Assembly: GCA_903772945.1 (NCBI GenBank)
Contig: CAICTM010000024.1
Location: 116,240 to 180,239, forward strand
DNA: 64,000 nucleotides
Origin: Seminavis robusta
Taxonomy: Eukaryota > Bacillariophyta > Bacillariophyceae > Naviculales > Naviculaceae
Direction: 5' to 3'
Shown: positions 43,760 through 53,828 of the stretch, in pieces
Layout: every line of letters starts with the position of its first letter
How positions within the stretch are numbered: the stretch's first letter is position 1
Notes under the pieces: model-generated
Told to the model about the DNA's origin: nothing
Database searches by the model: none
Seen by the model: the letters and a program-made list of their open reading frames with translations, nothing else
Program-made: the position numbers and the translations under genes

Positions 43760-44736
43760 CTTAGGCCGGTCTCTACCGGAGCGACTAAAGAAGCGACTAA
43801 GCCATATTTTGTAGTTTAGTCCATAGTTTAGTCTCTTGGGGTGGTGTCTACCCAAGCGACTAAACGTCATACGGACTAAAGGCTTTAGTCCTTACGCTCG
43901 TTCACCGACTAACGGGAGGCTGGTTAGTCCGTGAGCGAGCGTAAGGACTAAAGCTTGTTTAAGAACAGCAAATAAATCCAACAGAAAACAATACAACTGC
44001 ATGCCACCGAGTTGGATAACAAATTCCACACTCCTAGCTAGCCTCACTATTAGGCCATCGAATCAGTGCCAATAGAGGAGAGGTGCAAACGATCGAATGA
44101 ATGATCGAACCATTGAATGATAGTAGAGGTGCAAACGATCGATCTAACGATTGAATGATAGCAGAGGTGCAAAGGATCGAACGATTGAATGATAGTAGAG
44201 GTGCAAATGATCCAATGAATGATACCGGTAGTAGAGGTGCAAATGATCGTTCGACGATCGAATGATAGTAGAGGTGCAAACGATCGAATGAATGATAGTA
44301 GAGGTGCAAACGATCGAACGATCCAATGATAGTAGAGGAGGTGCAAATGACAGAGGAGAGGTGCATCGCAATGGTGTGTTTTGAGTCTTGTTATCTCAAA
44401 AAAAGTAATCACTTCTGTTAAGTCTTTGTTTGAGTCCTTTAAATCCACCATGATGATAGAATATTGGTAGCCAACCAAGTGATCACTTTCTTTAAATCTT
44501 TTTTGAGTCCTTTAAGTCCAGCACCCTTCAATGGATTTAGTCCCGGTGTTTGTTTAGTCGCCACGGTAGACACCACGTTTTGACTAAAAACTCGACTAAA
44601 TTGTTTAGTCCAAGATTTAGTCATCTGCTGGTAGACACCACCATTACTAAAGGATAATGACTAAATCTTGAACTAAACAACCACCTAAAGGATTCCTTTA
44701 GTCGGTCCCTTAGTCGCTCCGGTAGAGACCAGCCTT
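43760..44736. mobile_element. Non-autonomous hAT-like element with internal minisatellite
   Basis: Terminal inverted repeats of about 42 bp are visible: TAGGCCGGTCTCTACCGGAG at 43762 and its counterpart AAGGCTGGTCTCTACCGGAG read inward from 44736, both continuing into CGACTAAA. The element is flanked by a perfect 8-bp direct repeat AGAGCTTA (43752-43759 and 44737-44744), the length typical of hAT transposition. Subterminal DNA is packed with ACTAAA/TTTAGTC words and with GGTGTCTACC/GGTAGACACC words, resembling transposase-binding sites. A nested inverted repeat lies at 43881-43913 and 43923-43956. No ORF codes a transposase, so it must be mobilised in trans. Its centre is a minisatellite, annotated separately. 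Confidence 0.8.
44072..44372 (+). repeat. Minisatellite AGAGGTGCAAAYGATCGAA, 8-9 units
   Basis: Eight to nine imperfect units each begin AGAGGTGCAAA(C/T)GATC and end in (A/T)GATAGT, with unit lengths of roughly 30-46 bp through variable GAATGAAT and GATCGAAC inserts. They occupy the middle of the hAT-like element. On the minus strand they create periodic open frames (HLYYHS-type peptides) that are not genes. Confidence 0.85.
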
Positions 44737-44744
44737 AGAGCTTA

Positions 44745-45433
44745 ACTGAGTGAGGGCCAAAGTTGGGAATGTTCCAAGTTCCAACTTCGCAATTCTTTGA
44801 GAGAAATTGAACGGGTGAGGGGTGTTCGACCTCCTTTCGTTGCAGAGCAAAAATCAATAATACTTTGACTAATTGGCTCAAATCCGGAAAAACACCATTA
44901 ACCTCTTTTGTATGTAAGTAAATACTGTATTCATAAAATGATATTTTATTTGTGTTATGGAATGCCAATTAATGTTATTTACAAGAAATTAATCCTTTTC
45001 TAGTAATTATGTTTCACATCTATATTTCGGATTTGATTTTTGAATTCAGGTTATTTAAATGAATTTCAATATTATCGACTCAAAATCGTGATTTTCCCCA
45101 GTTTGAATCATACTGGCACAATGGTTTCTGGGCCCTTTATCGCTTTGATGCTCCTGTTGTCTGCTGAGGCTTAAAAGATGGCTGAAGATTCACCAAAGGT
45201 CGAGGCATCCAAACGGAAGGATTAATTCGCGAAGGAACATTTTTTCAACCCTGGAACTACCAGGTACAGTACTGTACCAGTAGTCTACTAGTAGACCCGT
45301 GGTACCCGTAGGGCTGAAGGCCCAAGGCCCAAGGCGGTGGTATCGAGAGCATAATATCGCGTTCAACTAAGTTGAGCACTGCCTGTCTGAATTCATAAAA
45401 AGTTTGATTCTTGTTGGAGCTACCCGAGTTGCC
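44745..45433. other. AT-rich intergenic
   Basis: AT-rich DNA (about 44900-45110) between the hAT-like element and the LRR gene. It must contain the LRR gene promoter. A short minus ORF at 44735-44968 spans the element edge and is not credible. Confidence 0.5.
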
Positions 45434-47761
45434 ATGATACCACCTGCTGCAGTTGCCACTTTTGACAAGCCCAACGATCCGGCTGTTATGGCTTTTGATC
45501 GCGATCATCCCCAGAAAATCGATGCAGACGACAGGATGAAGAATACGAAGACCATGTTGGGAGATGAGGAGGAATTGACTACAACCCCGAAGGCCGCCGA
45601 AGCGCCACAAGAACAACATCAACAACCAGTCCTCTCTTTCCTTATCTCCGAAGCCATCGAGACCATTAAGCGCCTTGGCTTCTCCCTGACCCCCACCCAG
45701 TCTGATCTAGTGAAGACGATTCTGTCCCAATCAAGCTCTACCACCACCACCATCAACGCTGCAACCAACCGAAATGCCAAAGAACCGTCCCGAGATCAGA
45801 ACGTGGCTTCGGAAGCTGCCAAAAGTGAGAAGCAGATCGCAGTGTTAAAGGCCCCTGAGCCACCGTCGTGTAAAGACGAAAAAGAGTCGACGGAGATGCA
45901 AGTGGCGAACCCGAGGACAGTGCAAGACCAATTTGGGAACACATTGGATTCTTCGATTCAGCCATTTCCGACTGCTACCCCTGCCACGCGCGGCCCACAT
46001 GCATCCCAACCCGGAGCATTTGCTGTTGCAGGCATCAATTCTCCGAGGATGGAAATTGAAGAGGACCTCAGCTTGGTGGTGACACAGGATCCAGAAGTTG
46101 GTCTGCCCCCATCTTCATCTGTACCATACCTGTCTCTGGAAAGTTCAAATCCAAATCCAGATTTGGTTCAGGCTCAGCCAGTGAATGAGGTGAACACTGA
46201 GAGTCTTCAACATGCAGAAGATCTAAGCAGGCGCAAGGCAACACGTGCCGACCTAAGGGTTATGATGAGCAAATTTGCAGCCTGTGGCCTTCTGCTTGTC
46301 CTGGTGATTGTCGTCCCTGTGGGCTTGGTCGCGAGAAACAAGAGTGGGGACTCAGGATTGGAGACAAAAAACGTAGCATCGCCTACGGATGCACCCTCTC
46401 TTCTGCCCGACTCTGAAGTACCAGTATCGCTGGAAGATCAAGTCTTGAGCCTGCTCCCACCTGAAACCATAACCAACATCCAAACTGGTGGCTCATCCAA
46501 TCAATCGTTGACACCACAGGCCCAAGCCTTTCAGTGGATAATGCAAGACCCTGCCATTGGAATCTATTCAGATGAGCGAATCATCCAACGCTTTGCTCTT
46601 GCAACTTTATACCATGCAACAAATGGCCCAGAGTGGTTCCAGAACAACCACTGGCTCAACTACACCAAACATGAATGTGAATGGTTTGCAAGAGATGGTT
46701 CCAAAGTGTACTGGCCTTCCGATCCTGATCCCGATTTCCCCTGTGGTGCCAGATACTCACCCGAAGGAGAAACCTATGAAAAGCTGTGGCTCTATGAAAA
46801 CAACCTCCAAGGAGAGCTACCTGCAGTTGAGTTGGCTCTGTTGACATCCTTGACCAGTATCTCCATCAATCGCAACCCGCAGATGGAAGGGACAATATCT
46901 TCTTATCTTGGAAAACTTTCCAAACTGAAGATGTTGGATATGTCTCGCCTTGAAAGCCTTGAAGGGTCCATGCCCTCAGAACTGGCTTTGTTGACCGCCT
47001 TAACTGGCCTTTCCTTATTGTACAATGGGTTGGAAGGCTCCATTCCGTTGGAATTGTTTTCAGTTTCAACCCTGAAGCACCTGTTTGTGGACAACAATGA
47101 GCTCACAGGGACCCTGGCTTCAGAGATTGGGAAACTGAGCTTGCTGGAGAACCCCTACCTTCACAGCAACTTATTGAGTGGAACCTTGCCTACAGAGCTA
47201 GGGTTGCTTTCATTTGTGGATCATCTTTCCTTAGACAAGAACCTTTTCCACGGACCGCTTCCTTCCGAACTTGGACAACTGTCTGCTGTGGAACACTTTG
47301 TCCTCATGCACAACGCAATCACAGGGACTGTACCGACAGAGCTGGGGTTGTTGAATAGGCCTAGGTTGGATGAAAGAGGTCCAACTTACTACATGAACCT
47401 GGGACACAATCTGTTGGAAGGACCACTCCCATCAGAACTTGGTCAGTTGTCCCTTACAAAGCATCTTTGGCTCAACAACAATAGCTTCACAGGACAGCTG
47501 CCAGAAGAAATTGAGAGGATGGTTACAAGTGGATCCTTGCTCTCGTTGAACTTGACCCTCAATCCATTGCTGTCAGGTACAATTCCCCAGGCGCTGTGCT
47601 CGGTTGGCCCAGGCCCAAATGTATCGTGTCCTATAGACAACAAATGGTACCAGGCATGTGGGCTGTCCTTTGATTGCGATCAACACCAGAGTGGCAGTCT
47701 TTGTGGGTGCAACTGTCCCTGCATCCAGACTGCCAAGAACAACGGAAGTGGCGGGCCATAG
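45434..47761 (+). CDS. LRR receptor-like protein with single TM segment
   Basis: The ATG at 45434 gives 775 aa; an ATG at 45488 is an alternative. The open frame from 45404 has no ATG. Residues 1-275 are disordered and presumably cytoplasmic. A basic stretch (RRKATRADLR) precedes one TM helix at about 281-300 (FAACGLLLVLVIVVPVGLVA). Outside follow a spacer, an N-terminal cap (ATLYHATNGPEWFQNNHWLN, with Cys-containing ECEWF and PCGARYS) and about 10 plant-type LRRs (for example LTGTLASEIGKLSLLENPYL; LSGTLPTELGLLSFVDHLSL). A Cys-rich cap (CGLSFDCDQHQSGSLCGCNC) ends it. No kinase domain is present. This architecture forms a large family in diatoms such as Seminavis; ligands are mostly unknown. 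Single exon. It is convergent with zinc-ribbon gene B (235 bp). Confidence 0.9.
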   Translation: MIPPAAVATFDKPNDPAVMAFDRDHPQKIDADDRMKNTKTMLGDEEELTTTPKAAEAPQEQHQQPVLSFLISEAIETIKRLGFSLTPTQSDLVKTILSQSSSTTTTINAATNRNAKEPSRDQNVASEAAKSEKQIAVLKAPEPPSCKDEKESTEMQVANPRTVQDQFGNTLDSSIQPFPTATPATRGPHASQPGAFAVAGINSPRMEIEEDLSLVVTQDPEVGLPPSSSVPYLSLESSNPNPDLVQAQPVNEVNTESLQHAEDLSRRKATRADLRVMMSKFAACGLLLVLVIVVPVGLVARNKSGDSGLETKNVASPTDAPSLLPDSEVPVSLEDQVLSLLPPETITNIQTGGSSNQSLTPQAQAFQWIMQDPAIGIYSDERIIQRFALATLYHATNGPEWFQNNHWLNYTKHECEWFARDGSKVYWPSDPDPDFPCGARYSPEGETYEKLWLYENNLQGELPAVELALLTSLTSISINRNPQMEGTISSYLGKLSKLKMLDMSRLESLEGSMPSELALLTALTGLSLLYNGLEGSIPLELFSVSTLKHLFVDNNELTGTLASEIGKLSLLENPYLHSNLLSGTLPTELGLLSFVDHLSLDKNLFHGPLPSELGQLSAVEHFVLMHNAITGTVPTELGLLNRPRLDERGPTYYMNLGHNLLEGPLPSELGQLSLTKHLWLNNNSFTGQLPEEIERMVTSGSLLSLNLTLNPLLSGTIPQALCSVGPGPNVSCPIDNKWYQACGLSFDCDQHQSGSLCGCNCPCIQTAKNNGSGGP

Positions 47762-47996
47762 AGGCTCTCCAGAGTATTGATGACTTCAGCAGCTGTAGCG
47801 TTGAAGGTTGGACCTTTGTAAGTGCATTTTTTGTTAATAGTTTATACGAACCGCCAATTTACCAACGTACCGTACGTGCGCAAATTGTCATCCAGACCGA
47901 AGACACAAAACAAATATGGGTACCAGTGTGTCAGGTTGCTGTGACGACACCCTCTAGCTAGTAGATTAGCACTCCCGCCGTTGATACGGTAGGTTT

Positions 47997-49466
47997 TCAG
48001 CTCTGCTTTTCGACCGAACTACCCCGACGCGATCGTGGTTCTGCCGAGCCAAGTCTCGACCTGGAATTTTCTTTCTTACTCCGGTCCATGGAACCTGCTC
48101 GCTTTTGCTGCTGCTGCTGATGATGACGAGCTCCCGAACTGCTGCTACCTCTTCTCGATGTCAGTGTTGTCGTTGACTTGCTATTGTTCGTTTTTCCATC
48201 ATGTTGTCCGCATTGGGAGCAGTAGCAGAAGAACGTCATGTTTTTGTCAAAGCTGCATCCTCCACACGTCCAATGTTTGTCCCCGCCACACATACCGCAA
48301 AATTTCATTTTGTGTTTGTGCAAGCTGCCACACCTGCAGGCCCACTTGTCGGGTGGCAGGTAGCGAATGGAACTATGGCGCTTTTGGTTCCGTTGTTTAT
48401 TGTTGCTCTCGGTGGTCTTTCTGGAACTCCCACATTGGCCGCAGAACATGTAGATGCATTCATTTTCGGCAAATTGACAGTCACTACACTGCCACGATTG
48501 TGGACAGCCGCATAAACCACAATGCTTCATTTCGTTGCTCATGGCCCACCCACAGACACAAACCCAAGCGTCTTGCAGGATGCAACGTTGGCAGTGAGAG
48601 TCACTCATTAAAATGTTGTTGTTGCCTTTGCTGCCATGCGAGTCGTGAAGGTTGATACAGTAACCAGTACCGGTACTGGATCGACGACGAGAAGTACTCT
48701 TGTTGTAACTAGTGGTTTTGGCGGAGGCTCGTTTCTCTGCACGAGAAGTTACCTTGTGGGTAGTTTCTTTCGTGTGGCGGCCTGAAGGCGACGTCAGGGA
48801 CGATCGCCTACTTCGACTCTTGTTGACGACGACATCTGGTTTTTGACCAGTTGTATTGGAAGAGAAGCTATCTTTCATCAGTGTCTCGGACGTGGACGTC
48901 TCTGATATCTTGCCATTTGAATTTTGTCGTTTGGTCGACCTTTTGCTTCGGAGGCTCTTGCTTCGCTGCTTGTTTGTAGCCGGTGATTCCGCCACGCAGG
49001 AGGCTGACTTGTGGCCCTTTTCCAGAATTGGAATTTCTTCCTTCCCCACTGCGCCAGCCACCGAATGCGAACGGCGTACTTTGCGGCTAGCGCCGTTGTT
49101 CTTGCGAGTGTTATTGTGTCCTTTCGTGCTGCTCTTGCCAAGGCTCTTGTAGCTTTGACTGAGTCTGTCAATATCGGTCGCGGATCCGTTGCTCCTGATC
49201 TTCAAAAGGCCATCATCGACATCGACATCTTTCTCAAACAAAAACTTCCCCATTTTGGAGCCTTCCTCTTCGTGAGCGAACTCTCCCTCATCGTCGTCAA
49301 AGCTGGCAGATCCCAAAGAACCAACGCTGGAACGGAGCTGCGACGACCTTCGCCGTCCTGACGCGGGATCCTTGTGATGCCTAAAGGTCCGACTATCTTT
49401 GGTAGACGTCTCGAATTCGATCACCTGAATCGGTGCCTGCGAAGGCGAGTGCACGCCTTGATTCAT
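47997..49466 (-). CDS. Zinc-ribbon family member B, two tandem ribbon pairs
   Basis: The ATG at 49466 gives 489 aa; the frame is open to 49541 without ATG. Residues 1-285 are Ser/Lys/Arg-rich and disordered. Two ribbon pairs follow, at about 292-346 and 374-420, each with the order W-x-C-x-C-G ... H-C-G-L-C or F-C-G-M-C, then W-x-C-x2-C ... E-N or K-N ... F-C-x2-C. The first pair has an extra CQRC just upstream. So this protein has the module of gene A in duplicate, joined by a 25-residue basic linker. A Ser/Arg and Gln-rich tail (HHQQQQQKRAGSMDRSKKEN) follows. An AGTACCGGTACTG palindrome (near 48664), the genome-wide repeat word, lies inside the coding region (STGTGY). Single exon. Function unknown; RNA or ubiquitin binding is possible by family analogy. 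Confidence 0.85.
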   Translation of the reverse strand: MNQGVHSPSQAPIQVIEFETSTKDSRTFRHHKDPASGRRRSSQLRSSVGSLGSASFDDDEGEFAHEEEGSKMGKFLFEKDVDVDDGLLKIRSNGSATDIDRLSQSYKSLGKSSTKGHNNTRKNNGASRKVRRSHSVAGAVGKEEIPILEKGHKSASCVAESPATNKQRSKSLRSKRSTKRQNSNGKISETSTSETLMKDSFSSNTTGQKPDVVVNKSRSRRSSLTSPSGRHTKETTHKVTSRAEKRASAKTTSYNKSTSRRRSSTGTGYCINLHDSHGSKGNNNILMSDSHCQRCILQDAWVCVCGWAMSNEMKHCGLCGCPQSWQCSDCQFAENECIYMFCGQCGSSRKTTESNNKQRNQKRHSSIRYLPPDKWACRCGSLHKHKMKFCGMCGGDKHWTCGGCSFDKNMTFFCYCSQCGQHDGKTNNSKSTTTLTSRRGSSSSGARHHQQQQQKRAGSMDRSKKENSRSRLGSAEPRSRRGSSVEKQS

Positions 49467-49876
49467 GGTGCTTTTGTGTGTGGTTGTGTTTTGTCTGCTG
49501 TCACTCGCTGCGATCCCTCTCCTCTGACTATGGACTATCAATACAATACTCGGGTGGTCTCATTGGTTTTCATAGCAGCAATTGTGCCAAGGACTCTACT
49601 AGTATGTTGGAGGGATGCAGGGATCATCATACATGTAGGTACATCATACTAGTACCGGTACCGGTACCGGCAGTGTGGTCTCGTGGTTGTCATGATTGTG
49701 TCAGGGAAGGAAGGGAAGGGGGGAAGTTTAAAAGTGATTAATTAGCTGGTTTGTCAGTGGTCAAATTCCGTGTGTTAAATCTCTCGTCAATCCTTTGAGC
49801 TTCCCGGAAGTTCCAGTGTTCACGGCCGCAAAAAGTGAAAACACGGCTGCACGGCTCAGCCAGCGTTCATAAATTC
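49467..49876. other. Upstream region of zinc-ribbon gene B
   Basis: About 410 bp. It holds the presumed promoter and a run of TACCGGTACCGGTACCGG at 49653-49670. A short CACAACCACAAC repeat lies at about 49876-49898 at the border with the degenerate copy. Confidence 0.5.
49653..49670. repeat. Perfect TACCGGTACCGG palindromic run
   Basis: Overlapping self-complementary TACCGGTA/GGTACC words. This is the same run type as at 26366, 55220, 57215, 57369 and 57750. Confidence 0.9.
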
Positions 49877-50333
49877 ACAACCACAACCACAACCACAACA
49901 CAAGCACAGGTCCCGTGATCATTTTAGGAACATGGCCATGGGCACGCCCCTGGCTCGTACAGTATCAACATTGTAGGCTTCCTGCTTCTTCCTCTCTTGA
50001 CAACCACTGGTGTGTTGTCATTGGCTTGATGGAGGGACAATGTCTGTGATCATTCTCGTGCTCCTTCTTTGCAGGACTTGCTTCTTGCTGCCACTGCTCT
50101 TGCATGACTTGCTTGGCCCTTCTCTTGGGCCCTGACCCTATCTAGCTAGACCTTGCCCTACATCCATCATTTTTGGACCTTTCACCAATATACCATCCGA
50201 TCCTGGTGGCTGCAAGACTACCTTCCATGCTTCGGTTGCTGTCTTGAAGCTTCTTGGAATTTGTAATGGTCTTGTGAAGGCTAAAACTTACATACATTTG
50301 CAATGATGTCATTGAACAAGCCACCACAAACAT
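49877..50333 (-). pseudogene. Degenerate zinc-ribbon family fragment, copy 2
   Basis: Nucleotide similarity to copy 1 is visible in the same order: ACAAGCACAGGTCC, GATCATT, ACATG, GTAGGCTTC, CTTGCTTTTCC-type, CACTGGTGT, TCATGCTCCTTC-type, TCTTGGAATTTGTAATGGTC-type and CTTGTGAAG. Minus-strand peptides SLHKTITNSKK are identical in both copies. The zinc-ribbon Trp-Cys start is not retained here; it is replaced by a CACAACCACAAC repeat. No open frame spans the block. Confidence 0.6.
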
Positions 50334-50552
50334 TGGGGGGTATGGTTATGAGTTAGCAAAGGGGGGATCTGTGGGACTGGGATTGGCCTTGGTACAAGCC
50401 ATAATTTAAACGTGAATCTCCATCTATGTTTAGTGGTTGACAGGTCGCCTAAGCTGCTACTTTGCCTTCCTCGAAGAAAGGCCCCCAGCAGCACCCAGGA
50501 GTCTCCTCTCCAGCCTCAAGGATCAAGGTGGTGAGCTGGGTAAGTTGAAATT

Positions 50553-53500
50553 CTAGCACACCCAACAGCACAGAGTTTCATCTTCATCGAACTCATTGGC
50601 GTTGCTATTGTTCTTCCTCAACGAGAAGGTAACACGTAGCTTCTTATCACCCTCACTCTGCCCTGGCCGCTTCAAAGCACTCGGCTTTTCATTGTTCAGA
50701 ACGCAAAGACCAGTTTCGCCGTCGTCTGATTCCTCACTGTTGCGACGTAGCAGTATCACGGCTACGACTTCCACTTCATCCGCATCGGCAACAACAATCT
50801 TGTTCTTCAATTGACATGATCGGTTCTCCCTGAGAAGTTCCCAGTTGCTGGCGGGGAAAATGTCTCCCGCTGGAATAGTTCGCCTCCCCTTGACGGATTC
50901 ATCACATGTGGCACCGCAATCATATTCCGATTCTGTGTCCGTTGTCCCGTCCAAAACACTTGATGAACGGACTGAAGAACCTTCTTCCTGCATCGAATCA
51001 CAAGGGGATACCAGCTCTGAAGCCGCGCTGTCTCCATCTGATGTGAATTCCTTGAGCTCCACCTTTTCCAGCTTGTTGGCAACCTTTGCTGCCAGGTTCG
51101 TTCCTAGCCACGTCGTATGCAACTTCTGTATATCTACCTCTTCGGGGTCCTTGGACGTTTGAACTTGGTTCAGTCCTGAGAGTATTGTTGTTGTCGTCGT
51201 GCTGGGAGTGATGGCATCTGATGCATCATTGGTTCCAGAAGCCACGGTGTTGGCTTTTGCTTTCGAGTTCTGGCCGCTTGCCGCTGAATTTGGGATACTT
51301 GCAGTCTGATTATTACTGGCGTTGTCCACGGTTGACGCGTTGGTTGCTGCCGTTGACACAGAACTCTCCACTGTCACACCTGTTTTTGATGATGTTACAG
51401 AGGTGAAAAAACTTGGCAACTGCTCTGTAGTTGGAGGATCTTTGCTGGACGTTCTCAATTCTCTCATTGATTGTGGCCTCACGGGAGATCCTTCATCGCT
51501 ATGTAGCAGCTTGCTCTCATGTTTCCCTAAGGCCATCAAATTTCTCATTGACTGTGCCTTCGGCGGAGAGTTGCGATTGTTGCAAGAGACTTTCGCAGCG
51601 TTGCCGAATGCCGTCAGTTTTCTCATTGATTGAGCCTTCATTGGTTTGATTTTGTCATCGTATAAAGGATTGTCTGGTTGCAGTGAAAGGATGAACGCAT
51701 CAGCAACGCCGAAGCCTTTCGACTCGAGACGTTTGGATGCCTCTACTGGGTCACTTTCGAAGACGAAGTGAAAGCTCTGGGCATGGTTAGACCCCAGCTT
51801 CGCGTACCGGTAGGTTGAGAAATCGATGGTAATCAGATGCGAAAGAAACAAGCCAAAGGGCTTCAAATGTACATACCTCAGGATTGTGGTCACTGGACTC
51901 TGCTGACTTTACGGAATGTAGATCCGGGGGGGCAACACCGTCGAGACAATCATCGTCTGATAGGATCAAAAAGTACATCAGAGCTTGTTGGAACTGATTC
52001 TGCAGGAGTGGCATGTCTTCGTACAGCTTAGAACTTTCGTCTGACATCACATTTGCTGGAACCAAACGATCCAAACATCCTCTGACGTCAAGGCCAGTCT
52101 CTGCAAAGAGTTCTCGTGCGGCGCCCAAACGGGAGGCCAAGAGTAGCCTTTCCTTCATATTTCCACTTTCGCGCTCTGACAATGAATGACGCTTCGTGAG
52201 TACAATGAGAACGGTAGACTTTCACTATAGCTAGATAGACCGCCCAGCAAGCGAAACCTGATGTCGTCCTTACCTGCATCTGAATAGTCGCTCTCCGCCA
52301 CGATGCCTGCGGGCACTTCGTACCTGGGAGTCCCATCCTCACCTGGCACAAGTTTTTTCAACAGAAGACCTTTCTTCTTGTGAACCGCGAAGACATAGCT
52401 GATATGCCTGTCTTCAAACGTTCTCCTGATGAGAGCCACACTACCCGATAAAGGCAAATCGTCAACATCAATTTCTTTTCCCTCCTTGCCTCCTGTGTCT
52501 CCATAGTTCCAAAACAAAGCTTCTCTTTTCTTCATTTGGTAGGTGGCAAGCTGGGCCCTCTGGTTCATGTAAAACTTCTCCATATCCACGGATAGGTTTC
52601 CTGAGTTGCGTTCGAATTTTGCTCGAAGGGAGCTAACAAGCGAGTCTCTTCGAGGAGCACCAGCAATCTGAGTCTCTTCGCTTGTTGCGAGGGTCTGGGT
52701 TTGCTGCATCGCACCGCCCTCCTCTTTCTGTCTGTCACGGGTTTCTTCTTTTTCCTCCGTGATGCCCGCCACTTCAATTTCGGATTCTTGATCCGCCTTG
52801 ATGTGCTCCTGATCCACTTCACTCTCCGTTTTAGCCTGCTCCGATTCTATCAAGTTGACAAACGCTACTGTTGAGTCTTCTGGGGTGTTACCTTCAATAG
52901 ATGTACCCAAACCACCCGTTTCCGATTCTGGCTCCGTGGAGTCGAGTTGGAGGCACACTTTTCTAACGGAATCACCTTCAATAACATGAACCACCGCAGA
53001 AGAGCAGATCTCGCTGCTACCCTCGGAGGAGACGGTAACTACATCTTCGATTTTCTTGATCATTGATTCCTCTTGTGCTTCTCGGTCTTCCTGCAATTCC
53101 ACAGAAGGATCATCTTTTTTCTCTTCGGAGTCGTCTTGCTCAATTTTGTTCATTGTCGCCAGCAACCTCTCTCGAGAATTATTGTTTTCTTGACCATTGC
53201 TGTTGTTGCTGGTCTCGGCTCCATTGCTGTGCCGCGTTTGTAATGCTCCATTTGCATCCTCCTCTATTTCACTCGAGGGGCTGGAGGTTTCCGTCAGTGA
53301 GATATTGCAGGTGATGTTATCATTGTCTGTCGTATCGTTCAAGGTCTTGACGACCACGACTTCACCGTCATCATCATCCTGTGTTGTTTCCTGCGTTGTT
53401 TCCGATCCCGTCCTGTCTTGCACGTTGCTTTCATCAATGGGTTCTTCCCGAGGCTCCTCTTCATCTCGAATAAGTCTTGTGTTCTCGGCATCTTGCCCGT

Positions 53501-53828
53501 TTTGTTCTTTTGGTTCTTGTTCAGGAAGTTGTTCCATGGCTGCTTTTTTTTCTTGTTCCGCGAGTATTTTCTTCTCGTAGTCTTTGACCTCTTCAGTTGA
53601 AACTTCAGGTTCGTCAATGAGTTCAACCTCTCTTCTTCCTTTCTCTTCAAGTTTCGACACATCATCTTTGTCTCCTGTTGGGTGCACAGGTACCGTCACA
53701 GCTATTGCATCGCTTTCAATTCTTTCAACATCTGCCGCTTTGGTCGTTTTGCCATCCTCGACAGGCACGGTGGGGTCATCATCCCCTGCCGCACCGGCAA
53801 AGGACTCCATCACTTGTCCATCCATCAT
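50553..53828 (-). CDS. Nudix-domain protein with long Glu-rich N-terminus, three exons
   Basis: Exon 1 is 53828-52274 and exon 2 is 52175-51877, with a 98-bp GT-AG intron and matching phase. Exon 3 runs from 51797 or 51776 to 50553; both acceptors keep frame and I cannot decide between them. The protein is about 1,030 aa. Residues 1-450 are Glu/Lys/Ser-rich and disordered. The Nudix domain starts near 455 (SGSVALIRRTF, YVFAVHKKKGLLLKK, YEVPAGIVAESDYSDA), crosses intron 1 and has the box G536-AARELFAETGLD: R539-E540 and E544 fit, but the first Glu of the usual EE pair is Ala, so hydrolysis may be weakened. Nudix enzymes cleave nucleoside diphosphate-linked substrates. The C-terminal half is Ser/Thr-rich with three QSMR repeats (KAQSMRKLTAFG, KAQSMRNLMALG, RPQSMRELRTSS). 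The stop follows CCWVC. Confidence 0.8.

Noticed and set aside
44034-44478. Minus-strand ORFs with repeated HLYYHS peptides
   Set aside because: They are created by the minisatellite inside the hAT-like element and appear in three frames at once.
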